Below, in pieces: positions 8,847-17,297 of a DNA stretch of 36,262 bases. Source of the DNA: Candidatus Methanoperedens nitratireducens (lineage in GTDB: Archaea > Halobacteriota > Methanosarcinia > Methanosarcinales > Methanoperedenaceae); NCBI GenBank assembly GCA_020724545.1, contig DYGR01000030.1:1-36262 (forward strand), in the 5' to 3' direction. A program made the position numbers and the translations under genes. Within the stretch, counting starts at the first letter, position 1, and each line of letters begins with the position of its first letter. The notes beneath the pieces are model-generated. The model saw only the letters and a program-made list of their open reading frames with translations, did not search any database and was not told the DNA's origin.

Positions 8847-9676
8847 TGTACCTCACCGCCTGCCTTTTTGATGATCTCTTTATATCGATCTATATATCCG
8901 GGTTCATCCAGGTCTACCATCACACCGATGGGAAAACGCTCACCAGCCTCACCGGGCGGTATCTCTTTGAACGCTGCAACTGGAACAGCATTATCTCTGT
9001 ACCACTGCATCATATCCACAGCCCCCCCCTGCCTGTTGCGTCTGCCGTACTGGACCGGGCACTGGGCCATGGCCTCAACAACACTGAACCCTCTCCTGCT
9101 AATCGCCTTCTCTATTAGCGGGTCAAGCATATTGGCGCGGTATGTCGTGCCCCTTGCTACGAAAGATGCACCGCATGCCTCCACCAGCTTGCAGATATCA
9201 AACGGCTTCTCTATATTCCCGTATTGCGCTGTGCTTGCCTTTTTATCCATGGGAGTCGTGGGAGAGTACTGGCCGCCTGTCATGCCATATATGTTATTGT
9301 TGATGATAAGTGCGGTAATATCTATATTCCTGCGGCATGCATGTATCAGGTGGTTGCCACCTATGGCTGTTGCGTCGCCGTCTCCCATGACCACTATAAC
9401 GGTAAGCCTGGGCTTGGCAAGTTTTATGCCTGCAGCGAACGCAAGCGCCCGCCCGTGGGTGGTGTGAAGTGTATTGAAGTCAAGGTATGTGCTCATCCTG
9501 CCAGAGCAGCCGATGCCGCTGACAAGTACAATATCATCCTTGGAAAGCCCTTTCTTATCAATAGCCCTTACCAGTGCGCCCATCACTATACCTATACCGC
9601 AGCCGGGACACCATACATGGGGGAATTTCTTGTTCGGCCGCAGGTATTTATATACCGTCTCTGAAGTCCGCATCAT
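8843..9676 (-). CDS. korB: 2-oxoacid:ferredoxin oxidoreductase beta subunit
   Basis: The 277-residue thiamine-diphosphate subunit has WCPGCGIG near the N-terminus (about residues 22-29) and the cofactor motif MGDGDATAIGGNHLIHA followed by INNNIYGMTGGQ (about 95-135). The single CxxC and a later conserved Cys are typical of the beta chain, which also holds part of an iron-sulfur site in this family. In autotrophic or methane-metabolising archaea the enzyme feeds an incomplete reductive TCA branch toward glutamate. The start ATGA overlaps the alpha-subunit stop. Confidence 0.92.
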   Translation of the reverse strand: MMRTSETVYKYLRPNKKFPHVWCPGCGIGIVMGALVRAIDKKGLSKDDIVLVSGIGCSGRMSTYLDFNTLHTTHGRALAFAAGIKLAKPRLTVIVVMGDGDATAIGGNHLIHACRRNIDITALIINNNIYGMTGGQYSPTTPMDKKASTAQYGNIEKPFDICKLVEACGASFVARGTTYRANMLDPLIEKAISRRGFSVVEAMAQCPVQYGRRNRQGGAVDMMQWYRDNAVPVAAFKEIPPGEAGERFPIGVMVDLDEPGYIDRYKEIIKKAGGEVQ

Positions 9677-10803
9677 ATCGTGACCTCTTTTATCTTTTTC
9701 ATAATCTCATCCGGTGTTATGAGCTCGCCATCAACCCTGGTGACACGTATAACCTTTCTATGGCAGGCTTTGAGCACTTCGCCGTACACCTGACCGTAGT
9801 TCATCTCAGGTACCACGAACACCTTCACCTTCCTGCTGATGTCCTCAAGATTGAAGCGGGGAAAAGGCCACAGTGTTATCGGCCTTAGCATTCCAGCTTT
9901 GATACCATCCTTCCTTGCCATGTTCACTGCCTCCCTGGCTGATCTTGCTACACTGCCATGTGCGACTATGCATATATCGGCATCATCCAGCAGGTATTTC
10001 TCTATCCTGATGATATCATGCAGGTTGTTCTTGATCTTGTAGATAATCTTCTTAAGGCATGTGTTTACCTCATCAGGGACAAGGGTCGGAAAACCCAGTG
10101 CATCGTGCACAAGTCCTGTCACATGGTACCTGTACCCCTCACCAAATGGAACAAGGGGGACAATCTCTCCGCCAGGGGTATCATCATACGGACGGTACCA
10201 TATAGGGGGTACAGTTGGTTTTGGTCTGTTAATTATCTCCAGGTTCTCAGGAATCTGGATGTTCTCCCACATATGCCCCATGACACCGTCCATGAGCACT
10301 ATAACAGGTGTACGGTATTTCTCTGCCAGGTTGAAGGCATGAACTGTCAGGGTATAACATTCAAGCACGGAGCCAGGGGATAATACGATGGCAGGATGAT
10401 CCCCGTGTGTGCCCCATCTGCTCTGCATAACATCCCCCTGGCTTGCCCTTGTGGGCATCCCTGTGCTCGGCCCCCCTCTCATAACGTTGACCACAACGCA
10501 GGGAATCTCTGCCATAGCGGCAAATCCCAGGTTTTCCTGCATCAGTGAGAAACCAGGCCCGCTTGTAGCTGTCATTGACTTCGCCCCTGCAAGGCTTGCA
10601 CCTATGACGGCTGCTATGCTGGCGATCTCATCCTCCATCTGTATGAACGTTCCGCCGATCTTCGGCAGTTCAATAGAGAGCAGTTCAGCTATCTCTGTGC
10701 TTGGTGTGATTGGATATCCTGCATAGAACCTCATGCCTGCGGCCAGGGCACCAAGTGCGCAGGCTTCATTGCCCTGGAGCAGGACATCATTTCGCTTCTT
10801 CAT
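9673..10803 (-). CDS. korA: 2-oxoacid:ferredoxin oxidoreductase alpha subunit
   Basis: The 376-residue alpha subunit has [15 protein letters not shown] (about residues 29-43), [23 protein letters not shown] and a PVIVLMDG strand, all typical of the pyrimidine and dimer-interface domains. The C-terminal domain includes [12 protein letters not shown] and VVPEMNYGQ. The ATG at 10803 is preferred because GGAGGAAGGA precedes it; an ATG five codons upstream lacks this. It overlaps the ferredoxin-subunit gene by 17 bp. Length and order D-A-B-C match 2-oxoglutarate oxidoreductases of methanogens. Confidence 0.92.
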   Translation of the reverse strand: MKKRNDVLLQGNEACALGALAAGMRFYAGYPITPSTEIAELLSIELPKIGGTFIQMEDEIASIAAVIGASLAGAKSMTATSGPGFSLMQENLGFAAMAEIPCVVVNVMRGGPSTGMPTRASQGDVMQSRWGTHGDHPAIVLSPGSVLECYTLTVHAFNLAEKYRTPVIVLMDGVMGHMWENIQIPENLEIINRPKPTVPPIWYRPYDDTPGGEIVPLVPFGEGYRYHVTGLVHDALGFPTLVPDEVNTCLKKIIYKIKNNLHDIIRIEKYLLDDADICIVAHGSVARSAREAVNMARKDGIKAGMLRPITLWPFPRFNLEDISRKVKVFVVPEMNYGQVYGEVLKACHRKVIRVTRVDGELITPDEIMKKIKEVTI

Positions 10804-11065
10804 GTCCTTCCTCCTCATCTTTGTCTTTTTTCCTCAGGGTTATGGCATAATCCGGACAGTGGATATCACACATCCCGCACAGGATGCAGTCCTCCGGGTG
10901 GACTGCGTACGGATAGCCCTCAGGACCGCGCTCAAGTACCTTTTTTGGACAGATCGCGATGCAGATGCCGCATTTTTTACACCAGCTTGAGAAGAGGTGT
11001 ACAGGGTCCCTGTTTTTCTTATTTTCAGATGACCCATTACTGCCTGTATTTACCTTGCCATTCAT
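10787..11065 (-). CDS. korD: 2-oxoacid:ferredoxin oxidoreductase delta (ferredoxin) subunit
   Basis: This 92-residue ferredoxin-like subunit has two complete 4Fe-4S motifs, [13 protein letters not shown] and [13 protein letters not shown]. They relay electrons from the catalytic subunits to external ferredoxin. It has a polar N-terminal extension (about 20 residues) and a highly acidic C-terminus ([10 protein letters not shown]). It is the first gene of the korDABC operon. The 299-bp spacer upstream is shared with divergent hel308. Confidence 0.92.
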   Translation of the reverse strand: MNGKVNTGSNGSSENKKNRDPVHLFSSWCKKCGICIAICPKKVLERGPEGYPYAVHPEDCILCGMCDIHCPDYAITLRKKDKDEEEGHEEAK

Positions 11066-11364
11066 ATTTTATCTCTCACCGTGTTCTATTTCTGTTCCTC
11101 TATAGGTACGTATTACATATATGTGTACACAACCCTGAGATCTCAGATAAATTAAACCATTTCCTATCTCCAGTCATTTCTGCCAGTTCCTCTGAGGTAC
11201 CACGGAGTATCCTGGCGCGCGAGTATATAGTCCTGTATCAAGAAGCATATTCATGTTAGCTGTTTTTGCTTGCTATCAGTTCGTATCTGAACGAACAAAG
11301 ATATATAGTTTACGCATGACCTTGAGGAATTCTTTTTAAGCAATCCCTCCCTTAAGCTACCCAG
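11066..11364. promoter_or_regulatory. Divergent intergenic region korD / hel308 with palindromes
   Basis: No gene is supported in this 299-bp spacer. It holds two perfect palindromes near korD (GTGTACAC at 11123-11130 and CTGAGATCTCAG at 11135-11146). Near hel308 there is an inverted repeat GTTCGT-atctga-ACGAAC (11279-11296), immediately followed by a TATA-like AGATATATAG. A second TATA-like CTTTTTAAG lies about 30 bp before the hel308 ATG. The inverted repeat abutting a TATA element has the layout of an archaeal operator. The regulator is unknown. Confidence 0.45.
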
Positions 11365-13554
11365 ATGAAAATCTCAGACCTGAACCTCCCGGACAGCGCC
11401 ATTCAATTCTATCATGATACAGGCATAAACGAGCTCTATCCTCCGCAGGTCGATGCAATTGAGGCCGGGCTTCTTGAGGATAAGAATATCGTGGCAGCGA
11501 TCCCCACAGCCTCTGGCAAGACCCTGCTTTCTGAGTTTGCCATGCTAAAATCAATATTAAATTGCGGAGGAAAAGCCCTCTATATAGTGCCTCTTCGAGC
11601 GCTGGCATCCGAGAAGTACGAGCGTTTCTGCAGTTTTGAGAGCATAAAAAAGAGTGACGGCAGGGGAATATCCACAGGCATTGCGACAGGCGATTTTGAC
11701 TCCAGGGATGAGTGGCTCGGGAATTTTGATATCATTGTTGCCACATCTGAAAAAGTGGATTCGCTTCTGCGCAACAGGTCCCGCTGGATGGAGAAGATAA
11801 CTGCTGTAATCGCTGATGAGATCCATCTCATTGATTCTCCTGACAGGGGACCAACGCTTGAGATCGTGCTTGCAAAATTGATGCGTATAAACCCGAAGCT
11901 GCAGATGATTGCACTCTCAGCCACCATAGGGAATGCGAATGAGATCGCAAAATGGTTAGATGCCAGGCTTGTTGTGAGTAACTGGCGCCCCACAGAATTA
12001 AAAGAAGGTATTTTCTTCGGCAGCACCATAAATTTCGTCAGTGGCCAGAGGGAGATCAAAGAAAGACATAAGGATAGCGCAATCTCCCTTGTTTGCGATA
12101 CCCTCATAGAGGGCGGGCAGTGCCTTGTTTTTGAGAGCAGCAGAAGGAACTCAGAAGGCCTGGCATCGCGCATCGGGGCATCGATATCGGATCTTATTAC
12201 CCATGAAGTAAAAGAAAAGCTAACATTCATTGCAGCAGAAATCCGCGAATCAAGCGAGGTGGATACTGCAAGAAAGCTTGCCTCATGCGTCGAGTGCGGC
12301 AGCGCATTCCATCATGCAGGCCTTATCCCGGAGCAGCGAAAACTCATAGAGGGTGGATTCCGCACCGGCATTATAAAAGTGATCGTCTCAACCCCAACGC
12401 TCGCAGCAGGGCTCAATCTCCCCGCACGCCGGGTTATTATAAAAGGCTATCGTAGATACGATGCCAACTTCGGTCTTACTCCCATCCCGGTACTTGAATA
12501 CAAGCAGATGGCAGGGAGGGCAGGACGGCCAAGGCTTGACCCTTACGGCGAGTCTGTCCTTATCGCAAAAACATATAATGAACTGGATGAGCTCATGCAC
12601 ATGTATGTTCTTGCAGATGTTGAAAAAATCTGGTCAAAGCTCAGCAGCGAAAATGCACTGCGAAAACACATCCTTTCCACCATTGCAACAGGTTTTGCAG
12701 GAAATATGGAAGAGCTGCTTGAGTTCATTGGCTCTACGTTCTACTCATGCCAGCAGGAACCATGGAGCTTGAAAGTGATAATTGAGAGAGTGATGGTTTT
12801 CCTGGTCGGTAAAAAGATGATAGACGAAAGGGATGGTCTTGTTCCTACGGGCCTAGGTGAGCTTGTATCACGCTTATATATCGACCCGCTTTCGGCGTCT
12901 ATAATTATAGAAGGCATGGAGAAGATAGAAAAGAAAGAGATCCAGTATACAGAGCTAACTCTACTTCACCTTGTATGCATGACGCCTGATATGCGGCCAT
13001 TGTATCTGCGTTCAAACGACTATGAGTGGATAAGCGACTTTGTCATGGAGCATGGCATGGAGTTTACCCAGATACCGGATCAGTCCAGGGTGAGTTACGA
13101 ATGGTTCCTATCCGAGGTCAAGACCGCATGTGTTATGCTTGACTGGATAAGTGAGAAAAAAGAGGAGGATATTGTTAAGAAATACGGTATAGGTGAGGGT
13201 GATATAAGGGCTCTTGCTGAAACTACGCTGTGGCTTGTTCACTCAATGGCAGAGCTTGGTATATTCAAGAGATGGTCATCGGTGAATAAGGTACATGAGC
13301 TTGAAAAACGCGTAGAATACGGGGCAAATCCTGAGCTTCTTGATCTTATCCAGATACGGGGCATAGGCAGGGTACGCGCCCGCAAGCTGTATGATGCTGG
13401 ATTTAAAGATATGAAGGCGCTCAGGGAGACAGAACCAGGGGTAATCGCAAAGATTATCGGCACTAAAACAGCCATGAAAATTTTAAGACAGATAGGCACC
13501 TCTGTGCCCATAGAAGAAGCAGAGGAACAGCGCCGCCTTGGAGATTTCAGGTAA
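11365..13554 (+). CDS. hel308: Hel308 superfamily 2 DNA helicase
   Basis: This 729-residue Ski2-like helicase unwinds stalled replication forks from 3' to 5'. Motifs are in order: Q-motif region YPPQVDAIE, Walker A PTASGKTLLSEF (about 48-59), ADEIHLID (about 150-157), LSATIGNANE, FHHAGL, STPTLAAGLNLPARRVII and QMAGRAGRP (about 385-393). The winged-helix and ratchet domains follow, and a helix-hairpin-helix (LIQIRGIGRVRARKLYDAGF) lies near the C-terminus. Length matches the archaeal family. No SD precedes the ATG. The final AEEQRRLGDF is like the PCNA-interacting tails reported for some homologues, but this is only a resemblance. The cis-prenyltransferase gene follows 41 bp later. Confidence 0.95.
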   Translation: MKISDLNLPDSAIQFYHDTGINELYPPQVDAIEAGLLEDKNIVAAIPTASGKTLLSEFAMLKSILNCGGKALYIVPLRALASEKYERFCSFESIKKSDGRGISTGIATGDFDSRDEWLGNFDIIVATSEKVDSLLRNRSRWMEKITAVIADEIHLIDSPDRGPTLEIVLAKLMRINPKLQMIALSATIGNANEIAKWLDARLVVSNWRPTELKEGIFFGSTINFVSGQREIKERHKDSAISLVCDTLIEGGQCLVFESSRRNSEGLASRIGASISDLITHEVKEKLTFIAAEIRESSEVDTARKLASCVECGSAFHHAGLIPEQRKLIEGGFRTGIIKVIVSTPTLAAGLNLPARRVIIKGYRRYDANFGLTPIPVLEYKQMAGRAGRPRLDPYGESVLIAKTYNELDELMHMYVLADVEKIWSKLSSENALRKHILSTIATGFAGNMEELLEFIGSTFYSCQQEPWSLKVIIERVMVFLVGKKMIDERDGLVPTGLGELVSRLYIDPLSASIIIEGMEKIEKKEIQYTELTLLHLVCMTPDMRPLYLRSNDYEWISDFVMEHGMEFTQIPDQSRVSYEWFLSEVKTACVMLDWISEKKEEDIVKKYGIGEGDIRALAETTLWLVHSMAELGIFKRWSSVNKVHELEKRVEYGANPELLDLIQIRGIGRVRARKLYDAGFKDMKALRETEPGVIAKIIGTKTAMKILRQIGTSVPIEEAEEQRRLGDFR

Positions 13555-13595
13555 ATTTTAATACTTATTTGATAGTTAGTATAGGAAGTGATATT

Positions 13596-14540
13596 TTGAA
13601 TTTTGCGGGAATTCTATATAAAGGTTATGAGGTTTTACTTGCCAAGGAAATAAAGGATTATCCAGTCCCATCACACGTTGCAATAATAATGGATGGCAAC
13701 AGACGCTTTGCAAGTAAGCACGGATTGGCCAGGTACTACGGTCATCTCAAGGGTGCGGATACTACAGAGAAAGTTCTTGACTGGAGCTTCGATATTGGTA
13801 TTAAACAGCTTACTGTTTATGCTTTTTCAACCGAGAATTTTGAGCGGTTCGATCAGGAAAAAAAGTACCTCTTTGAACTTATAGGGATAAAGTTCGATAA
13901 AATATGCACAGATGCCCGTACTCACAGGCGGCACATGAGGGTCAGAGTACTTGGGAACACCGATCTTCTTCCGCCAGCACTGCGATCATCTGCAAAACGT
14001 GCCGAAGATATAACAAAAAACTATGATGGCGTGTATCTGAATGTGGCTCTTGCCTACGGCGGAAGGCAGGAGCTTGTCGATGCTGCACGTGCCATGGCGT
14101 TGAAGATCAGAAATGGCGAGCTGCATATAGACGATATCAATGAAGAGACCATATCCAATAACCTGTATCCTGCAAGCGGATCAATACCGTATGTGGATCT
14201 TATTATCAGAACTGGCGGAGATGAGCGGCTATCCAATTTCCTTCCGTGGCAGACAAATGGAAATGAATGCGCAGCGTATTTCTGCGCTCCTTTCTGGCCA
14301 GAGTTCAGGAGGATAGATTTCCTTCGAGCCATACGCACATACCAGACACGTGAACATGAGAGGCAAAAGAATACTGTTATGCGGATTGTAAAATTGTTAA
14401 GTTATTACGGGAAAGTGGAAGTGGAAGATGTTATCCGCATTTCAAGGAGATTTATTAAAATCCCCAAGGACGATGTTATAAATATACTCCATGAATTAAT
14501 AAATCATAATGTTGTAATGCATAATACTATTAAATGGTAG
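13596..14540 (+). CDS. uppS: Archaeal cis-prenyltransferase (polyprenyl diphosphate synthase)
   Basis: This enzyme condenses isopentenyl diphosphate onto an allylic primer to make the long polyprenyl diphosphate that becomes the lipid carrier for glycosylation. HVAIIMDGNRRFA holds the catalytic Asp. YAFSTENF, VALAYGGRQELVDA and DLIIRTGGDERLSNFLPWQ are the substrate-binding regions, and FWPEF is the usual end motif. The roughly 80-residue extension after the core is typical of archaea. I chose TTG at 13596 because AGGAAGTGAT lies just before it; a TTG at 13569 has no such signal. The product is then about 314 residues. Confidence 0.93.
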   Translation: MNFAGILYKGYEVLLAKEIKDYPVPSHVAIIMDGNRRFASKHGLARYYGHLKGADTTEKVLDWSFDIGIKQLTVYAFSTENFERFDQEKKYLFELIGIKFDKICTDARTHRRHMRVRVLGNTDLLPPALRSSAKRAEDITKNYDGVYLNVALAYGGRQELVDAARAMALKIRNGELHIDDINEETISNNLYPASGSIPYVDLIIRTGGDERLSNFLPWQTNGNECAAYFCAPFWPEFRRIDFLRAIRTYQTREHERQKNTVMRIVKLLSYYGKVEVEDVIRISRRFIKIPKDDVINILHELINHNVVMHNTIKW

Positions 14541-14556
14541 TTTATTAAATCTATAC

Positions 14557-14583
14557 CTTCCCTGTAAAAATGTTGTAGGGAAG
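14557..14583 (+). terminator. Hairpin with following T-run after uppS
   Basis: CTTCCCT and AGGGAAG form a perfect 7-bp stem around a 13-nt loop and are followed by TTTTA. It lies 16 bp after the uppS stop and 45 bp before hsp20. It may end uppS transcription or lie in the hsp20 upstream region; the sequence does not decide. Confidence 0.45.
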
Positions 14584-14627
14584 TTTTATATCTGTTATTT
14601 GTGTACTTTTAACTGAGGTGGAGATTT

Positions 14628-14936
14628 ATGGCCAAAAGTGCTAAATCCAAATATCCTGAGGTTATTCCAGCGATATGCGTGGACCACGATAGAGAGAACT
14701 ACCATATTGAGATAGAACTCCCTGGCGTGCAGAAAGAGAAGATCGATCTTGAGATGGGTGAGGAATCCTTCTGCGTCCGTGCTCCTAAAGAGGATCTTGT
14801 CTATGCTTCATGCTATACCCTGGCTCACCGCATTGATACCGAGCATGTGGATGCCAAGTTCGATAACGGCCTTCTAACGATCAAAGCACCACTTAAGAAT
14901 CCCATCACGGTGGGAGTTAAAATACCAATTAAATAA
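14628..14936 (+). CDS. hsp20: Small heat shock protein, Hsp20/alpha-crystallin family
   Basis: The 102-residue protein is an almost bare alpha-crystallin domain. IEIELPGVQKEKIDLEMGEESFCVRA (about residues 26-51) is the beta2-beta4 core, and FDNGLLTIKAPLK (about 80-92) ends the domain. The I-x-I C-terminal anchor is present as VKIPIK. The N-terminal arm is short (about 20 residues). It should act as an ATP-independent holdase in the cytoplasm. GAGGTGGAG upstream is a strong ribosome-binding site. It is a monocistronic-looking gene, 44 bp before nth. Confidence 0.9.
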   Translation: MAKSAKSKYPEVIPAICVDHDRENYHIEIELPGVQKEKIDLEMGEESFCVRAPKEDLVYASCYTLAHRIDTEHVDAKFDNGLLTIKAPLKNPITVGVKIPIK

Positions 14937-14980
14937 TCTGTCAAAAGCCTTAATAACACTGTATTTTATAATTAGAAGTC

Positions 14981-15616
14981 ATGGCTGATGAAAGAGTTAA
15001 TAGAATCATCGAATTTTTAAAAAAAGAATACCCTGATGTAAAGATAGCGCTTAATTATTCTAATCCCCTGGAGCTGCTAATCGCCACCATACTCTCAGCC
15101 CAGTGCACTGACAGGCAGGTAAATATGGTCACAAAAGATCTCTTCAAAAAATACAGAACTCCATCGGATTACATAAGAGTCCCGCAGGAGGAACTTGAGA
15201 AGGATATATACTCAACAGGTTTCTATAAGAACAAGGCAAAGAACATCAAGAGATTATGTGAGATCCTGGTTGAGAACTTCAGTGGAGAGGTTCCTGATAA
15301 CATGGAGGATCTTATCACTCTGCCGGGAGTGGCAAGAAAGACGGCAAACGTCGTACTATCAAATGCTTTCGGGAAGAACGAGGGAATAGCAGTTGATACC
15401 CATGTGAAAAGGGTTTCTGCAAGGCTTGGCATGACAGAGAATACCAATCCTGATAAAATAGAGAAAGACCTGATGAAGCTTGTTCCCAATAAAGACTGGG
15501 GGGTATTTACGTTACTGCTCATAAGGCATGGAAGAGAGATCTGCACAGCAAAAAAACCGCGCTGCCATGATTGCATATTGAACAAGCTGTGCCCTTCTGC
15601 ATTTACTTTCGGGTGA
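14981..15616 (+). CDS. nth: Endonuclease III (base excision repair glycosylase/lyase)
   Basis: The 211-residue enzyme removes oxidised pyrimidines and nicks the abasic site. Visible motifs are ILSAQCTDRQVN (about 37-48), the helix-hairpin-helix LPGVARKTANVVL with the catalytic Lys (about 112-124), VDTHVKRVSARLG with the catalytic Asp (about 137-149), and the 4Fe-4S cluster set C-x6-C-x2-C-x5-C (CTAKKPRCHDCILNKLC, about 187-203). Length is normal for the family. The next gene starts 4 bp after the stop, so nth and the phosphoesterase are probably cotranscribed. Confidence 0.96.
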   Translation: MADERVNRIIEFLKKEYPDVKIALNYSNPLELLIATILSAQCTDRQVNMVTKDLFKKYRTPSDYIRVPQEELEKDIYSTGFYKNKAKNIKRLCEILVENFSGEVPDNMEDLITLPGVARKTANVVLSNAFGKNEGIAVDTHVKRVSARLGMTENTNPDKIEKDLMKLVPNKDWGVFTLLLIRHGREICTAKKPRCHDCILNKLCPSAFTFG

Positions 15617-15619
15617 GAT

Positions 15620-16069
15620 ATGTCGCTTGATGAATACCAGAGGTTGAGGGATTTCACAAAATCACCTGAGCCAAAAGGTAGTACTAAAAAAAGTGCTGGC
15701 AGTATATTCGTAGTGCATGAGCATCATGCCACGCATCTACACTATGATCTAAGGTTAGAGATGGGCGGAGTGCTGCGGTCATGGGCTGTTCCCAAAGAGC
15801 CGCCTGAGAAAGAGGGCATCAAGCGCCTGGCTATCCAGACAGAGGATCATCCCCTTGAGTATGCTGATTTTGAGGGTACGATACCTGAAGGGGTGTATGG
15901 AGCGGGAGCTGTGCGCATATGGGATAAAGGAGAGTTCAGTCTTGAGGAGGAAAAGGGGGATCGGCTGCTCTTTCTCCTTAAAGGAAGAAAATTAATCGGA
16001 AGATATGCCTTAATAAAGACAAAATTCAAAGGAAAGGATTCCTGGCTCCTCTTTAAGAGGAAACCATAA
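15620..16069 (+). CDS. Stand-alone LigD-type 3'-phosphoesterase
   Basis: The 149-residue protein is the phosphoesterase (PE) module that in bacterial LigD is fused to ligase and polymerase domains. It trims 3'-phosphate and 3'-ribonucleoside ends for repair. FVVHEHHATHLHYDLRLEMGGVLRSWAVPK (about residues 30-60) contains the metal-binding His, His and Asp residues. HPLEYADFEGTIPEGVYGAG (about 75-94) and SWLLFKRK at the end complete the fold. No ligase or polymerase domain is attached, as in other archaeal stand-alone versions. Sitting 4 bp behind nth, it could process the blocked ends that endonuclease III leaves. Confidence 0.93.
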   Translation: MSLDEYQRLRDFTKSPEPKGSTKKSAGSIFVVHEHHATHLHYDLRLEMGGVLRSWAVPKEPPEKEGIKRLAIQTEDHPLEYADFEGTIPEGVYGAGAVRIWDKGEFSLEEEKGDRLLFLLKGRKLIGRYALIKTKFKGKDSWLLFKRKP

Positions 16070-16081
16070 GAGGAAATGATC

Positions 16082-16648
16082 ATGTGGCAGGATATGGCTA
16101 AATTCGGAAAAAAACTCGTGGATCACGGGCTTGTTGAATCTCATTTCGGCAACATCAGTATCCGCATCGGCAGCAGGATGCTTATAACCAGAACAGGATT
16201 TGCTCTTGATGAGATCGATGAAAATAGCGTTGTTGAGGTAGATATTGATAAGCCCTCAAGCCTTGATATAATCGCATCATCAGAGAGCATTGTACACAGG
16301 GCGATATATAAGAATACCTCGGCCCTGGCAATAATTCATGCTCATTCCCCTTTCGCTGTTATTGAATCGCTGCTGACGGATAGAGATATGATCGTTCCTA
16401 TCGACAGTGAAGGGCAGTACTTTTTGCATGAGATCCCTGTTGTGAGGGGAGGCATCGGGACAACAGAGCTTGCGAAAAACACGGCTGATGCCCTGCGCGA
16501 CCACAGGGGTGCTATTGTTTTCAGTCATGGTACGTTTGCTATCGGAAAAATACTGGAGGAAGCTTATATCATAACAACACAGATAGAGCACAGTTGTAAA
16601 TTGAAATATTACTGTGACCTGGTGAACTACATCATGCTAAAGCTATGA
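16082..16648 (+). CDS. Class II aldolase (fuculose-1-phosphate aldolase-like)
   Basis: This 188-residue zinc-dependent class II aldolase/adducin-fold enzyme has FGNISIRIG, TRTGF and the metal-ligand motif HAHSPFAV (about residues 83-90), with HGTFAIGK later (about 143-150). In methanogens the homologue makes lactaldehyde precursors for coenzyme F420 synthesis, which is a likely role here, but the substrate cannot be read from sequence. ATG at 16082 is favoured because GAGG is 8 bp upstream; ATG at 16076 is too close to it. The stop codon lies inside the first hairpin of the structured region that follows. Confidence 0.85.
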   Translation: MWQDMAKFGKKLVDHGLVESHFGNISIRIGSRMLITRTGFALDEIDENSVVEVDIDKPSSLDIIASSESIVHRAIYKNTSALAIIHAHSPFAVIESLLTDRDMIVPIDSEGQYFLHEIPVVRGGIGTTELAKNTADALRDHRGAIVFSHGTFAIGKILEEAYIITTQIEHSCKLKYYCDLVNYIMLKL

Positions 16649-16890
16649 AGCTTCCTGCTTCATAGACCGAACTTGCTTTAACGTATGGAATGCTGTTGAA
16701 GTATTCCATAGAAATTAAAGTAGAGGATTCAATCTCCACAGGCGTTAACCAACTGTCACGCCAGTTGATTGCGTATCCACGTCGACTGTCACGCCAGTCG
16801 ATTGCGTATCCACATATTGCTTCGCAATATGTGTGTGCGTCCTCAAGGGGCGCAACCCTTGTAAAGCATGTGGACTTTCTCTACCCCTTG
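16644..16890 (+). ncRNA. Candidate structured RNA: consecutive perfect hairpins in a branched fold
   Basis: This stretch contains six strong hairpins in a row. Stems: 16644-16651/16657-16664 (8 bp, across the aldolase stop), 16684-16691/16703-16710 (8 bp), 16750-16755/16762-16767 (6 bp), 16782-16788/16795-16801 (7 bp), 16811-16820/16824-16833 (10 bp, TTC loop) and 16844-16849/16856-16861 (6 bp). Two long-range helices close the last four into one multibranch domain: 16720-16727 with 16877-16884, and 16735-16740 with 16869-16874. The third and fourth hairpins are tandem 31-nt copies (33-bp offset) with the same loop TCACGC and a paired A-T to G-C change. One G-T closing pair works as G-U only on the plus strand. 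No protein is credible here. Family unknown. Confidence 0.65.
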
Positions 16891-16925
16891 ACCCAAACGC
16901 CGTAAACCCTGGCCTGGACAGAGAA

Positions 16926-16934
16926 TTTATATAT
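16926..16934 (+). promoter_or_regulatory. TATA box upstream of the TRAM gene
   Basis: TTTATATAT about 120 bp before the TRAM start predicts a transcript with a 5' leader near 95 nt, long for an archaeal mRNA. The leader region holds GGATTAACC and a T-rich TTCTTTTAGG. Long leaders on TRAM or cold-response genes can be regulatory; that is inference. Confidence 0.4.
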
Positions 16935-17052
16935 CCACAGGTTGTATAGTTATTAGATCAGTTGGCTTATTGAGTAACTTATAGAGCTAGGGATTAACCT
17001 GTCTGTGTGTGCTTCTTTTAGGTTGATTGATTAATTTAATAGAGGGATATGA

Positions 17053-17265
17053 TTGTTTACAGAACAAGATAAGGACGCTCCTGTCTCAGCCGGCGCTGTT
17101 CACGATGTCACAATCGAGGGCATTGCCAGAGAAGGAGATGGAATTGCACGTATCCGGGGCTTTGTGATTTTCGTGCCCGGTACCAAAATCGGAGACCAGG
17201 TTAAGATCAAGATTGAGCGAGTCATGCGAAAATTCGCAATTGCATCCCTTGAAGAAGGGAATTAA
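17053..17265 (+). CDS. TRAM domain RNA-binding protein
   Basis: The 70-residue protein is a single TRAM domain: VTIEGIAREGDGIARIRGFVIFVPG (about residues 14-38) followed by IGDQVKIKIERVMRKFAIASL. TRAM domains are beta-barrels that bind RNA; in methanogenic archaea small TRAM proteins act as RNA chaperones, with cold-shock-like behaviour in some. The start is TTG at 17053, with GAGGG 8 bp before; an ATG at 17049 is in another frame. The CxxC zinc-protein gene follows 32 bp later on the same strand, each with its own purine-rich start signal. Confidence 0.88.
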   Translation: MFTEQDKDAPVSAGAVHDVTIEGIAREGDGIARIRGFVIFVPGTKIGDQVKIKIERVMRKFAIASLEEGN

Positions 17266-17297
17266 CACCAAGAGATTAATACCAAGGAGATAAATAT

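Noticed and set aside
16750..16813. CRISPR-like repeat
   Set aside because: Only two copies, directly tandem without spacers, and the repeat unit is a hairpin plus linker.
16690..16905. 71-codon ORF across the hairpin region
   Set aside because: Its repeats (QLIAYP, QSIAYP) only mirror the tandem hairpins, it has no SD, and the DNA is better explained as structured RNA.
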